Shown here: positions 23,631-31,307 of the stretch, one piece after another
Position numbering within the stretch: the first letter of the stretch is position 1
Layout: each line of letters opens with the position of its first letter
Source: JALYUA01 sp038229875
Lineage (GTDB): Bacteria; Acidobacteriota; Thermoanaerobaculia; UBA5066; Gp7-AA6
DNA length: 37,231 bases
NCBI GenBank assembly: GCA_038229875.1
Contig: JBBROA010000027.1
Coordinates: 1-37,231, forward strand
Direction of reading: 5' to 3'
Notes under the pieces: model-generated
Databases searched by the model: none
Told to the model about the DNA's origin: nothing
Seen by the model: the letters and a program-made list of their open reading frames with translations, nothing else
Position numbers and translations under genes: made by a program

Positions 23631-24344
23631 TCAGCGCTTCCGGGCCGGGCGCTCGGGAAAGCCGCAGCGAAAGTACTCAGCGGCCACGGTGCCGCCGGTG
23701 ACGGGACCTGTCAGCACCACGTTCGCGTTCGCGCTGACGGCCTCGGTCCGAAACGCGTCCTCCGCTCCCTCCGTCTCGTCACGCCGCCCGTGTCCGCGCT
23801 TTTCGCAGGAAGCGACGTCCGCGGGTTCGTGGACGACGCGCACGGACGCCTTCAGAGACTCGAGCTCCGCGCGCGCCCGACGCTGCCGGTCCGTTTCCGC
23901 GGCGGGGGCGAGGCTCGCGATGTTCGCGACGGGACTTCCCGGCGGAGTCGTCACCCGCGTCGCGGCGGCGCCCGGCTGAGTCGGTGAGGGAGTCGGAACG
24001 GGTGTCTTCGCGCCCGCCGCGGCGCAGCGATAGAAGCTTCCTGCGATTAAATTCTCGGAAAGCTCGCGCAGCAGGACGACATTTGCTCCGGCTCCGGCGG
24101 CGTCGCGCCGAAGTCCGTCGAGGCTGCGGTCCGTTCGGCTGCGGACTTCCGCCACGACCTGGCATGAAGCCATTTCGCGGGCGTCCGTGGTAACGCGCAC
24201 CCGCGCGAGGCCGTTCTCGCCGGCGGCGTCGATGTCGATGGGGCGGGAGTTTCCCCGCGGCGCCGGCCAGAGCAGGGTCGCACCGAGAACCGTTGCGCGC
24301 ATCCATCGACGGCCCGTTACCCGAGCTTTGTGTTCCGGTCTCAT
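23631..24344 (-). CDS. Protein with two RcsF/DUF4156-like domains
   Basis: From ATG 24344 (a second option is ATG 24302) the product is 237 residues. It has a short hydrophobic N-terminus (ATVLGATLLW) that may be a signal. Two related domains follow, separated by a Pro/Ala linker. Domain 1 runs from MASCQVVAEVRS to GANVVLL and ends SFYRC. Domain 2 runs from VASCEKRGHG to NANVVLT and ends EYFRC. The 'aSC...g...........A...gAN.V......yrC' pattern resembles DUF4156/RcsF-type envelope proteins. The two cysteines per domain could form a disulfide. The family assignment is moderate. Confidence 0.55.
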   Translation of the reverse strand: MRPEHKARVTGRRWMRATVLGATLLWPAPRGNSRPIDIDAAGENGLARVRVTTDAREMASCQVVAEVRSRTDRSLDGLRRDAAGAGANVVLLRELSENLIAGSFYRCAAAGAKTPVPTPSPTQPGAAATRVTTPPGSPVANIASLAPAAETDRQRRARAELESLKASVRVVHEPADVASCEKRGHGRRDETEGAEDAFRTEAVSANANVVLTGPVTGGTVAAEYFRCGFPERPARKR

Positions 24345-24444
24345 CTCCCTCAGAACCCGCCGTCGCGCGAGGATGTTTCCTCGAAACGTTTCCTCTCGGC
24401 GCGCCCCGCGAGAGCCGGCGGAAACGCCGGCGGAAACACCCGGG

Positions 24445-26229
24445 CTAGCGAAATGCGGGCGGGCTCCTGGACTTGTCGGGCCGCGGCGCGTCCCCGCGCG
24501 GGGGCAACTCCCGGGCGGAATGCGCGCCTCCGCGGGAGGGCGGGACGACCGCGCGCGGAGCCGGCGCCACGATCGGAAAGGGAAACGGGTCGGCCGCGCC
24601 ACCCCCGGGCTCCGGGTTGATCACCGTGACGGACGCCGTTCCCGGAGTGGAGAGATCCTCGGCTGTCAGGTCGGCGAGCAGCACCGCGGGGGGGCAGATG
24701 CCAGGACATCCGCCGGGCGGCGCGAACCGGCTGGGACGGGGCGATCCGTTCCAGAGGACGACCGCGTCGGGGGAGAACGTCCCCCTCCCGAAACTGTCGA
24801 TCACGGCCAGGGCGAACCCCGCAGCACCCGCGTTGGCACGGCGCGGGATCAGCCCGCCTATGACGGGACGCGGATTCTCGACGCGGAAAGGAATTTCGAG
24901 AACGCCGCCGCCGACCTCCCGGGGAAGGCGGAGCGTCAAGGTGGCGTCTCCGGTGCGGAGAGGAACGACCCGGACCTGCGCTTCGGAAGCGAGCGGTTCG
25001 ACGATGGATGGCGAGGTGGAGAGGATCGTGCCCGAGACCTCCACTTCGATACGGAAGCGGACGGGCTGAGGAGGATCCACCGCAACCCTCAGAAAAGAGA
25101 CGCCAACGCTGGAAAGAACCGCGGGCGTCCGTTCGAAGGAAAGCCGCGGTAACGGATATCCGTACACGAAGAGCCCCTCTCCCGAGTCCGAGATCGCGTA
25201 CACGAAGCGTCCATCTTCCGCCGCGACGACCTTTCGCACGCCGCCCGCCGGCAGGCCGTCGGACAAGCGCTGCCAGCCGGCCGCGAAGGTGTTCGCGCGA
25301 TAGGCGCCGGTCGCCGCCGCCGCGTAGGCGACCCGATTTGTGGCGACGGCATCGAGGGTGGAAGGGAGCGACAGGGAAAATACGGCCGTTTCAGAGAGGA
25401 CGCCCGAGACATCGTGCCAGTCCGGCCCTTCGTAGGTTGCGAAAACGCCGCGGTCCGTCGCCGCGACGAGACCTCCCGAGAACTGGATCTCGGTGATGCG
25501 GCCGCCCGGGGGATCCGCGGCGATGGGGGTCCACGTCGTGCCGGAATCGCGACTTTCAAAGACGCCGCCGGAGGCGGGAGCCGCGAAGATCGGCCCGGAA
25601 AAAATCGGCTCGGCGGCGGCAAACGTGCGTTCGAGAAAGCGGTGGCCGAGTGGGAACCAGGTCTGGCCTGACGGCCCGAACCCTGTTCGAAAGAGGCCGG
25701 CGGAACCGCTGGTGAAGAAACCCTGGGGGCGGGTGCGGTCGACCTGGAGGGTCTCGAAAGTGCAATCCGAGGGCAGCTCCGGAATCGTGTGCCACGTCTG
25801 TCCGCCGTCTTCGGTGGTGTAGCCGCCGCAGCCTACGGCCATCACTTTTCCGGGCAGAACTGGATCCCCCGCGATGGCCCGCACGACGGCGGCGTTCAGT
25901 CGCCCGTCGACGAGCGTCCAGCTTTTCGCATGATCCTCGCTGAGCCACATTCCAGCCGACGTAACCGCATAGACGCGCCCGTCCGCGTCGACTGCGAGCG
26001 ACGTCACCGTCCCGGGCGGACCCGCGGGGCTCCAGAGGCCTTCGGCGGCGTGGAGCGGCCGGAGAGAGAGCGCGGCCAGGAGAAAAAAAAGAGCTCGACG
26101 GAAGGCCGCCGGCTGCCTTCCATGCCTCGTTCTCGTTCGCGGGATCTCGGGCGTCTCAGACTCCGATCGGGTGCCAGGTGGTTTTGATCTCGACAAACGC
26201 CTCGATGAAATCGAGCCCCTGAGCGTCAT
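24445..26229 (-). CDS. Secreted BNR/Asp-box beta-propeller with Ig-like C-terminus
   Basis: The 594-residue frame carries a hydrophobic export signal (ALFFLLAALSLRPLHA) only after about 44 residues. The Asp-box repeats are LSEDHAKSWTLV, TTEDGGQTWHTI and FESRDSGTTWTPI, with several weaker blades, typical of sialidase-like or sortilin-like propellers that are often non-enzymatic. The C-terminal part (ENPRPVIGGLIPRRANAGAA... and a strand ending TPGTASVTVINPEPGG) looks IPT/TIG-like, and a Pro/Arg-rich tail follows. The only ATG before the signal, at 26229, overlaps the upstream ALDH gene by 74 bases, so the real start may be a non-ATG codon nearer 26150. Confidence 0.72.
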   Translation of the reverse strand: MTLRGSISSRRLSRSKPPGTRSESETPEIPRTRTRHGRQPAAFRRALFFLLAALSLRPLHAAEGLWSPAGPPGTVTSLAVDADGRVYAVTSAGMWLSEDHAKSWTLVDGRLNAAVVRAIAGDPVLPGKVMAVGCGGYTTEDGGQTWHTIPELPSDCTFETLQVDRTRPQGFFTSGSAGLFRTGFGPSGQTWFPLGHRFLERTFAAAEPIFSGPIFAAPASGGVFESRDSGTTWTPIAADPPGGRITEIQFSGGLVAATDRGVFATYEGPDWHDVSGVLSETAVFSLSLPSTLDAVATNRVAYAAAATGAYRANTFAAGWQRLSDGLPAGGVRKVVAAEDGRFVYAISDSGEGLFVYGYPLPRLSFERTPAVLSSVGVSFLRVAVDPPQPVRFRIEVEVSGTILSTSPSIVEPLASEAQVRVVPLRTGDATLTLRLPREVGGGVLEIPFRVENPRPVIGGLIPRRANAGAAGFALAVIDSFGRGTFSPDAVVLWNGSPRPSRFAPPGGCPGICPPAVLLADLTAEDLSTPGTASVTVINPEPGGGAADPFPFPIVAPAPRAVVPPSRGGAHSARELPPRGDAPRPDKSRSPPAFR

Positions 26230-27118
26230 CGGACTGGTAGTCGCGCAGTTCGTATCCGCGGACGCGCTTCACGTTGACGGCGGCGTCCCGGGCGAGGAGC
26301 TTCGAGAGCGCGATGTCGCCTCCCGCGTCCGAGATGGCCTGCACGTCCATGTGCCGGGCGAGATGGGGGACGAGCTCTTCGCGGCGGCCGGAGATCAGGT
26401 TCGCGACGCCTGCCGGGAGATCCGACGTCGCGAGGACTTCCGCGAACTCGAGCGAGGCGAGCGGGTGCTTCTCAGAGACGAGGACGACTGTCGTATTCCC
26501 GGCGACGAGCACGGGGGCGAGGTGGGTGACGAGTCCGAGCAGGTCGGGCGCGTTCGGCGCGACGATGCCGACGACGCCCATCGCCTCAGGCACCGAGAAG
26601 TCGAAATACGAAGACGCGACGGGGTTGACCGTGCCGAGAAGCGCGGTGAACTTGTCGGACCAGCCCGCGTAGTGCACCAGGCGGTCGATCGACGCGCGGA
26701 CTTCCCGGCGGGCGGCGGCGGGCGTGAGTCCGCGGCCGTCGCGCAGGAGCTTCTCGAATCCGTCGACACGTCCTTCGAGCATCTCCGCCATGCGGTAGAG
26801 GATCTGCCCCTTGTTGTAGGCGCTGCGGGCCGCCCAGCCCGGCTGCGCCGCGCGCGCCTTGCGGACCGCCTCTCGCAGATCCTTTCGCGACCCGCGGGAG
26901 ATGTTCGCGAGAAGCGCGCCCCGGGGCGATTCCACCGCATCCGCGCGGCCGGACTCCGTGCGGATGAACTCGCCGCCGACGTAGAGCTTGTAGGTCTTCC
27001 GGATTCCGAGCCCCCCGATTCCTGAGTCGCGATCCAGTTGACCGCGGAGTACCGCGGCCGTCTCGCTCCCCCTGGTCGCTCGGATCCCCTTTTCCGATCC
27101 CCGGCCCTTCGCTGTCAT
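26156..27118 (-). CDS. Truncated ALDH domain lacking the catalytic half (ALDH16 C-terminal-like)
   Basis: The 320-residue product matches the NAD-binding part of aldehyde dehydrogenases: YKLYVGGEFIRTESG, PRGALLANISRGSRKDLREA, AMGVVGIVAPNAPDLLGLVT and APVLVAGNTTVVLVSEKHPL. It then ends soon after the region where a full enzyme would continue into the catalytic domain. It contains no cysteine at all and no LELGGK motif, so it cannot be a normal ALDH. Its ATG overlaps the stop of the full-length ALDH gene (ATGA). Together the pair matches the two-domain layout of ALDH16, where a second, non-catalytic ALDH-like domain follows the first in one polypeptide. The last residues (FIEAFVEIKTTWHPIGV) look like a proper terminus rather than decay. 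Confidence 0.82.
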   Translation of the reverse strand: MTAKGRGSEKGIRATRGSETAAVLRGQLDRDSGIGGLGIRKTYKLYVGGEFIRTESGRADAVESPRGALLANISRGSRKDLREAVRKARAAQPGWAARSAYNKGQILYRMAEMLEGRVDGFEKLLRDGRGLTPAAARREVRASIDRLVHYAGWSDKFTALLGTVNPVASSYFDFSVPEAMGVVGIVAPNAPDLLGLVTHLAPVLVAGNTTVVLVSEKHPLASLEFAEVLATSDLPAGVANLISGRREELVPHLARHMDVQAISDAGGDIALSKLLARDAAVNVKRVRGYELRDYQSDDAQGLDFIEAFVEIKTTWHPIGV

Positions 27119-28635
27119 GAGAGCTCCACGTAGGCGCGAAGCCCGTGCATCCCGCCTTCGCGCCCGAACCCGGACTCCTTGTAGCCGCCGAACGGCGACG
27201 CCGGGTCGAACTTGTTGAACGTGTTTGCCCACACGACTCCCGCGCGCATCTTCGACGTGATCTGGAAAATCTTCGATCCCTTGTCCGTCCAGACGCCGGC
27301 CGAGAGCCCGTACGGGATGTTGTTCGCCTTCTCGACGGCCTCGTCCGGAGTGCGGAAGGTCATGACGGCCAGCACGGGACCGAAGATCTCCTCGCGCGCG
27401 ATGCGATGGGATTGAGCGACCTCGGAGAAGAACGTCGGCGGGAAGAAGAACCCCTTCGCCGGCAGAGCGCAGGAGGACTGGTGGAGAAGCGCGCCCTCTT
27501 CGACGCCGCAGGCGACGAGCTCGCGGATCTTGTCGAGCTGCATGCGCGAGTTGATGGCTCCGACGTCGGTGTTCTTGTCCATGGGATCGCCGACGCGGAG
27601 CGTCTCGATCCGGAGCTTCAGCTTCTGGATCACCCGCTCCGCCACCGACTCCTGGACGAGGAGCCGCGAGCCCGCGCAGCACACGTGGCCCTGGTTGAAG
27701 TAGATGCCATTGACGATCCCCTCGACCGCCTGGTCGATGGCGGCGTCCTCGAACACGATGTTCGCGGCCTTGCCGCCGAGCTCGAGCGAGAGACGCTTCC
27801 CGCTGCCGGCGATCGCGCGCTGGATGAGCTTGCCGACCTCCGTCGAGCCCGTGAACGCGACCTTACGCACACGCGGGTGGTTGACGAGCTGCGCGCCCGT
27901 TTCGCCGGCTCCCGGCACGATGTTGACGACGCCCGGCGGAAGGTCCGCCTCCTGAAAGATGCGGGCGAGCGCGAGCGACGTCAGCGGCGTCGTTTCGGCG
28001 GGCTTCAGGACGACTGTGTTTCCGGCGGCGAGCGCGGGCGCGATCTTCCAAGCCGCCATGAGCAGGGGAAAATTCCACGGGATGATCTGCCCGCAGACGC
28101 CGATCGACGAGACCCGGTGGCGGGGGAAGGCGTACTCGAGCTTGTCCGCCCAGCCGGCGTGGTAGAAAAAGTGCGCGATCGCGAGAGGGACGTCGACGTC
28201 GCGCGATTCCTTGATGGGCTTTCCGCCGTTGATCGTCTCGAGGACGGCGAGCTCGCGCGATTTCTCCTGCATCAACCGCGCGATCCGGTAGAGGTATTTG
28301 CCGCGCTCGGCGGGTTTCAACCTCGACCAGCGTTTCCGATGCGCTTCCTCGGCGGCGCGGACCGCCGCGTCGATGTCCGCGGCGCCGCCCTCGGCGACTT
28401 CGGAGAGCACCCCCTCGGTCGCGGGGTTGATGGTCTCGAACACCTTGCCCGACCGGGCAGGGACGAACTTGCCGTTGATGAAAAGGTTCTCGCGTTTTTC
28501 GATCGAGACGATGTCGGCGGCTTCCGGGGCGGGCGCGTACTCCCACGCCGTGCCGAACTCGATTCGCGGCCGCTCCGCCTCGAAGCGGCGGGCCACCGCT
28601 TTCCTCTCCGCTCTCTCGTCGATCTCGGTCGCCAT
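27115..28635 (-). CDS. Aldehyde dehydrogenase (NAD-dependent)
   Basis: The 506-residue product is a complete ALDH. Landmarks are NLFINGKFVPARSGKVFETI, IIPWNFPLLMAAWKIAPALA, NTVVLKPAETTPLTSLALA, FTGSTEVGKLIQ, the general-base Glu285 in LELGGK, catalytic Cys319 in FNQGHVCCAG, EEIFGPVLAVM and SPFGGYKESGFGREGG. It oxidises aldehydes to acids with NAD(P)+. The ATG at 28635 lies two bases after the deoC stop, and its own stop overlaps the next gene, so the three are one operon. Acetaldehyde released by DeoC is a plausible substrate (inference). A longer frame to 29352 is the shadow of deoC. Confidence 0.95.
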   Translation of the reverse strand: MATEIDERAERKAVARRFEAERPRIEFGTAWEYAPAPEAADIVSIEKRENLFINGKFVPARSGKVFETINPATEGVLSEVAEGGAADIDAAVRAAEEAHRKRWSRLKPAERGKYLYRIARLMQEKSRELAVLETINGGKPIKESRDVDVPLAIAHFFYHAGWADKLEYAFPRHRVSSIGVCGQIIPWNFPLLMAAWKIAPALAAGNTVVLKPAETTPLTSLALARIFQEADLPPGVVNIVPGAGETGAQLVNHPRVRKVAFTGSTEVGKLIQRAIAGSGKRLSLELGGKAANIVFEDAAIDQAVEGIVNGIYFNQGHVCCAGSRLLVQESVAERVIQKLKLRIETLRVGDPMDKNTDVGAINSRMQLDKIRELVACGVEEGALLHQSSCALPAKGFFFPPTFFSEVAQSHRIAREEIFGPVLAVMTFRTPDEAVEKANNIPYGLSAGVWTDKGSKIFQITSKMRAGVVWANTFNKFDPASPFGGYKESGFGREGGMHGLRAYVELS

Positions 28636-28637
28636 GG

Positions 28638-29549
28638 TCAATCCTTCGTGAAGTAGTCCTCGTTCTGGTAACGCCCGGTCGACTCCTTCGCCAGCTGCAT
28701 CAGGAGATCGTTTGCGAGCGTCGAGGCGCCGATGCGAAACAGGTCGGGGGTGAGCCAGGCGTCGCCGAGCGTTTCTTTCACGAGGACGAGCAGATGAAGC
28801 GCCTGCTTGGACGTCTTGATTCCTCCGGCCGGCTTCATGCCGACGCGACGTCCCGTAGCGAGGTAATGGTCCCGGATCGCTTCGAGCATGACGAGGACGA
28901 CCGGAGGCGTCGCGGCGGGGGTCACCTTGCCGGTCGACGTCTTGATGAAGTCGGCGCCCGCTGCCATCGCGAGGTCCGACGCGCGGCGCACGTTGTCGTA
29001 CGTCTCGAGCTCGCCGGTCTCCAGGATGACTTTCAGGTGCGCCGCGCCGCACGCTTCTTTGACGGCCAGGATCTCCTCGGTGACGCGGTCGTATTCGCCC
29101 GAGAGGAAAGCCCCCCGGTCGATGACCATGTCGATCTCGTCGGCGCCGGCCGAGACGGCGCGGCGCGTCTCGTCGAGCTTCACCGGCAGAGGGACCTGCC
29201 CGGCCGGGAACCCCGTGGCGACCGAGGCGACCTTCACGCCGCTCCCGAAGAGGGCGTCCTTCGCGATCGCCACGAAGTTCGGGTACACGCAGATCGCGGC
29301 GACGTGGGGGACCGTCGGGTCCCCGGGCAGGGGCCGGATGGCCTTCCGGCACAGCTGGCGGACCTTGCCCTCGGAATCCTTGCCTTCGAGCGTCGTGAGA
29401 TCGAGCATCGACATCGCGAGGCGGATCCCGGCGCGCTTCGCCTCTTTCTTGATCGACCGGCGCGCCAGTCCGGCGGCCCGCTCCTCGATCCCGACCTGGT
29501 CGACGGGCGGCACCCGGGAGAGATCGAGCAGAGACGGGAGGGCGCTCAT
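28638..29549 (-). CDS. deoC: Deoxyribose-phosphate aldolase
   Basis: The 303-residue product is a TIM-barrel class I aldolase that cleaves 2-deoxyribose 5-phosphate to acetaldehyde and glyceraldehyde 3-phosphate. Recognised motifs are MLDLTTLEGKDSEGKV, AICVYPNFVAIAKDAL, VASVATGFPAGQ, EIDMVIDRGAFLSGEY, HLKVILETGEL, the Schiff-base lysine in DFIKTSTGK, the proton-relay lysine in GMKPAGGIKT, and RIGASTL. An N-terminal extension of about 40 residues is typical of the longer DeoC subgroup. It leads a deoC-ALDH-ALDH' operon suited to salvage of deoxynucleosides or use of deoxyribose. No ribosome-binding site is visible upstream of the ATG. Confidence 0.96.
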   Translation of the reverse strand: MSALPSLLDLSRVPPVDQVGIEERAAGLARRSIKKEAKRAGIRLAMSMLDLTTLEGKDSEGKVRQLCRKAIRPLPGDPTVPHVAAICVYPNFVAIAKDALFGSGVKVASVATGFPAGQVPLPVKLDETRRAVSAGADEIDMVIDRGAFLSGEYDRVTEEILAVKEACGAAHLKVILETGELETYDNVRRASDLAMAAGADFIKTSTGKVTPAATPPVVLVMLEAIRDHYLATGRRVGMKPAGGIKTSKQALHLLVLVKETLGDAWLTPDLFRIGASTLANDLLMQLAKESTGRYQNEDYFTKD

Positions 29550-29561
29550 GGGAGGCCCGGA

Positions 29562-29567
29562 ATTATA
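29562..29567 (-). promoter_or_regulatory. Perfect -10 box close to the deoC start
   Basis: TATAAT on the minus strand lies only 12 bases before the deoC ATG, in otherwise very GC-rich DNA. With no Shine-Dalgarno sequence before the ATG, this suggests a very short or leaderless transcript. No convincing -35 box is seen. Confidence 0.4.
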
Positions 29568-29590
29568 GCGGGCGGGGGGATGCGGTCCTG

Positions 29591-29722
29591 GGGTGAGGGC
29601 GTAAGGGCGAGGGTGAGGGCGTGAGGTGAGGGAAAAAAGAGGAAGAGATTCGAACGATCGAGTCTTGCCCTAACCCCTAACCCCTAACCCCTAACCCCTA
29701 ACCCCTAACCCCTAACCCGTTA
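29591..29722. repeat. Post-stop heptamer element, copy B, with seven telomere-like repeats
   Basis: The left arm has several GGTGAGGG/GTGAGG units (29591-29632), then a purine-rich stretch (GGAAAAAAGAGGAAGAG) and TTCGA. The right arm is seven perfect CCCCTAA-type heptamers (29668-29718) running into the TAA stop (29720-29722) of the RmlC-like gene on the minus strand. Read on that strand, the stop codon is followed by (TTAGGGG)n, which can form a G-quadruplex. The same architecture, with fewer and diverged heptamers, occurs at 9285-9443 and 31795-31889. Confidence 0.75.
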
Positions 29723-30280
29723 CCCATTCGGCACCTCCCACAAATTCCGCACATCCGGGTGATCCCAGGGGATGCGGTACTCGTCCGGGGAGGCGGGGTC
29801 AAACGTCTCCGTGACCCAGTAGAGGAGGGAACAGGGGTTGGTCAGCGGCCGGTAGCCGTGCGCGACGCCGACCGGAATGCGGATCAGGAGGTCCTGGCCG
29901 CCGCCGGCCACGATGGTCTGCGTGCGCCGGAAGGTCGAGGAGCTCTTCCTCAGGTCGTACAAGACCACCTTGGCCTTGGAAGGCGGCGGAAAGAACCAGA
30001 TGTCGTCCTGGCGCAGGTGGTAGTGGAGGCCCTTGATGTGGTTCTCGGCGTCCACGATCGAAAAGTTCATCTGCGCCGGCGGCGCCGCGGGAGGCGCGAA
30101 GAAATCGGCGAGCGCGCGGCTCTCCGGGTGATTCGCGGCGTTTCTGAAGATCTCGAGGAAGAATCCGCGATCGTCCGTGAAGCGCGTGAGCTTCAGGGTG
30201 CGGACGCCCTCGAGAGGCTTCGGCCGCTCGTAGGCCTTCGGAACGACCCGGAATTCCTCGGGGATGTCGTCGAACGTCAC
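29720..30280 (-). CDS. RmlC-like dTDP-sugar epimerase-family cupin
   Basis: The 186-residue product shows the dTDP-4-dehydrorhamnose 3,5-epimerase pattern. It has LKLTRFTDDRGFFLEIFRN, then QMNFSIVDAENHIKGLHYHL (in RmlC the last part is typically RGLHxQ with the catalytic His), KVVLYDLRKSSSTFRRTQTI, IRIPVGVAHGYRPLTNPCS, and YWVTETFDPASPDEYRIPWD. The core motifs for a cupin sugar epimerase are therefore present, but the usual RGLH arginine is Lys. No other nucleotide-sugar gene is near, so the exact reaction is uncertain. The start codon is ATG 30280. Confidence 0.85.
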   Translation of the reverse strand: MTFDDIPEEFRVVPKAYERPKPLEGVRTLKLTRFTDDRGFFLEIFRNAANHPESRALADFFAPPAAPPAQMNFSIVDAENHIKGLHYHLRQDDIWFFPPPSKAKVVLYDLRKSSSTFRRTQTIVAGGGQDLLIRIPVGVAHGYRPLTNPCSLLYWVTETFDPASPDEYRIPWDHPDVRNLWEVPNG

Positions 30281-30310
30281 TGGAGGGATCTTAACCCGCG
30301 ATGTGAAAGC

Positions 30311-30340
30311 GAAAAGGGGCGGTCGCCCGCCCCTTCTCTC
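30311..30340 (-). terminator. Terminator after the DUF1326 gene
   Basis: AAGGGGCGG (30314-30322) pairs with CCGCCCCTT (30327-30335). On the minus strand the hairpin is followed by TTCGCTTTC, and it sits about 20 bases after the stop of the DUF1326 gene. Confidence 0.75.
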
Positions 30341-30355
30341 CCGTAGAGTCCGGCT

Positions 30356-31063
30356 TCAGCGCGAAGCCATCTTCCCGGCCTCGGGCTTCACGTCCCCCGA
30401 AGACTTCCATGCGATCGTGAATCCGTTGCGCTTCTCGTACGAGAACTTCTTCTCGCCGTCGAAATGGTGCGTGCCGTAGGCGAGGTGGAACCCGTCGTTC
30501 GAGTTGGAGAACCAGTACTGCAGGTTCCCGACGACCGTCGGCGTCGCCTTGTCCGGCCCCAGGGTCTTGTCGAGCCGCACCGACGCGAGGCCGCTGCCGA
30601 GCTTCGCTTCGGCAACCTTCGCGCCGTCGGAAAACGAGATCGAGTCTTCCCGGGTTTCGAACTTCGCCCATTTGACGGGGAAGACCGTGTTCAGGATCGC
30701 GCCGATCGCGGCGCGCTGGTCCTTCGAAGAGCCCTTGTCGAAGGTCACGACGGCCCACTTGGTCGGCATGCCGGCACCTGGATGGTGGTGCCACTCGCCG
30801 CCCAGGTCGAGAGAAACCCAGACCATCTGGTTCGAGAGATCGACGTTTCCATAGTGGCTGCCGGGGCGGAACTTGTACACGTTGTTCGCTTCGCACATGT
30901 GCTCGTCGGCGGAAGGCCCGAAGTAGCAGCTGCAGAAAAGAGGGCACGAGCACGCTTCGATCGTGTCGGCGGTGACGTCGAACTTTTTCCCGCGGTCGGG
31001 AGTCGCCGCGATGAGCACGAGAACCGCCACGGCGGCAGCGACCAGGCTGACTGTCTTCTTCAT
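30356..31063 (-). CDS. DUF1326 family secreted protein
   Basis: The 235-residue product starts at ATG 31063, seven bases after AAAGGAG. The signal peptide is VSLVAAAVAVLVLIAATPD. The mature protein opens with the DUF1326 signature: a cysteine-rich EACSCPLFCSCYFGPSADEH, then CEANNVYKFRPGSHYGNVDL. Conserved aromatic and GT segments follow (WAVVTFDKGSSKDQRAAIGA, VVGNLQYWFSNSNDGFHLAY, YGTHHFDGEKKFSYEKRNGF). The five closely spaced cysteines and several histidines suggest metal or redox chemistry, but the family is uncharacterised. It is a single-gene transcript. Confidence 0.88.
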   Translation of the reverse strand: MKKTVSLVAAAVAVLVLIAATPDRGKKFDVTADTIEACSCPLFCSCYFGPSADEHMCEANNVYKFRPGSHYGNVDLSNQMVWVSLDLGGEWHHHPGAGMPTKWAVVTFDKGSSKDQRAAIGAILNTVFPVKWAKFETREDSISFSDGAKVAEAKLGSGLASVRLDKTLGPDKATPTVVGNLQYWFSNSNDGFHLAYGTHHFDGEKKFSYEKRNGFTIAWKSSGDVKPEAGKMASR

Positions 31064-31203
31064 GTTGATCTCCTTTCAAATGAAGACAACCGCCCGCAAA
31101 AGGGTCGGGCGGGGCAAATCCGGAATTAGCAGGAAACCTGCGGCCAAGTATCCCTCCGCAGCGGCAGCCGCGCAACAGTGGGCGGATCGGCAGGCCAGGC
31201 CGG

Positions 31204-31230
31204 CCCTCTCCCCGGCGCGCAGGGAGAGGG
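31204..31230. repeat. Inverted repeat in an intergenic region
   Basis: CCCTCTCCC (31204-31212) and GGGAGAGGG (31222-31230) form a perfect nine-base stem. It resembles the common CCCTCTCCC...GGGAGAGGG intergenic palindromes of many GC-rich genomes. A half-copy of that family (CCCTCACCCCAACCCTCTCC) is at 36515-36534. It lies between divergent genes at 31064-31307, a stretch otherwise without a visible gene. Confidence 0.55.
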
Positions 31231-31307
31231 AGGAGGCTGCTGCGCGGAGTGAGCGGAGGCGACGGCAGTGTTAACCTTTCTGGCGAACGTCCTGGGAGGG
31301 GCCGACC

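Noticed and set aside
27115..29352. A single 745-residue ALDH gene
   Set aside because: The first 239 residues are an out-of-frame reading of deoC; the ALDH begins at ATG 28635 just after the deoC stop.
29668..29718. CRISPR array or true telomere
   Set aside because: The heptamers are contiguous with no spacers, and the array lies inside ordinary chromosome between genes; it is a simple tandem repeat.
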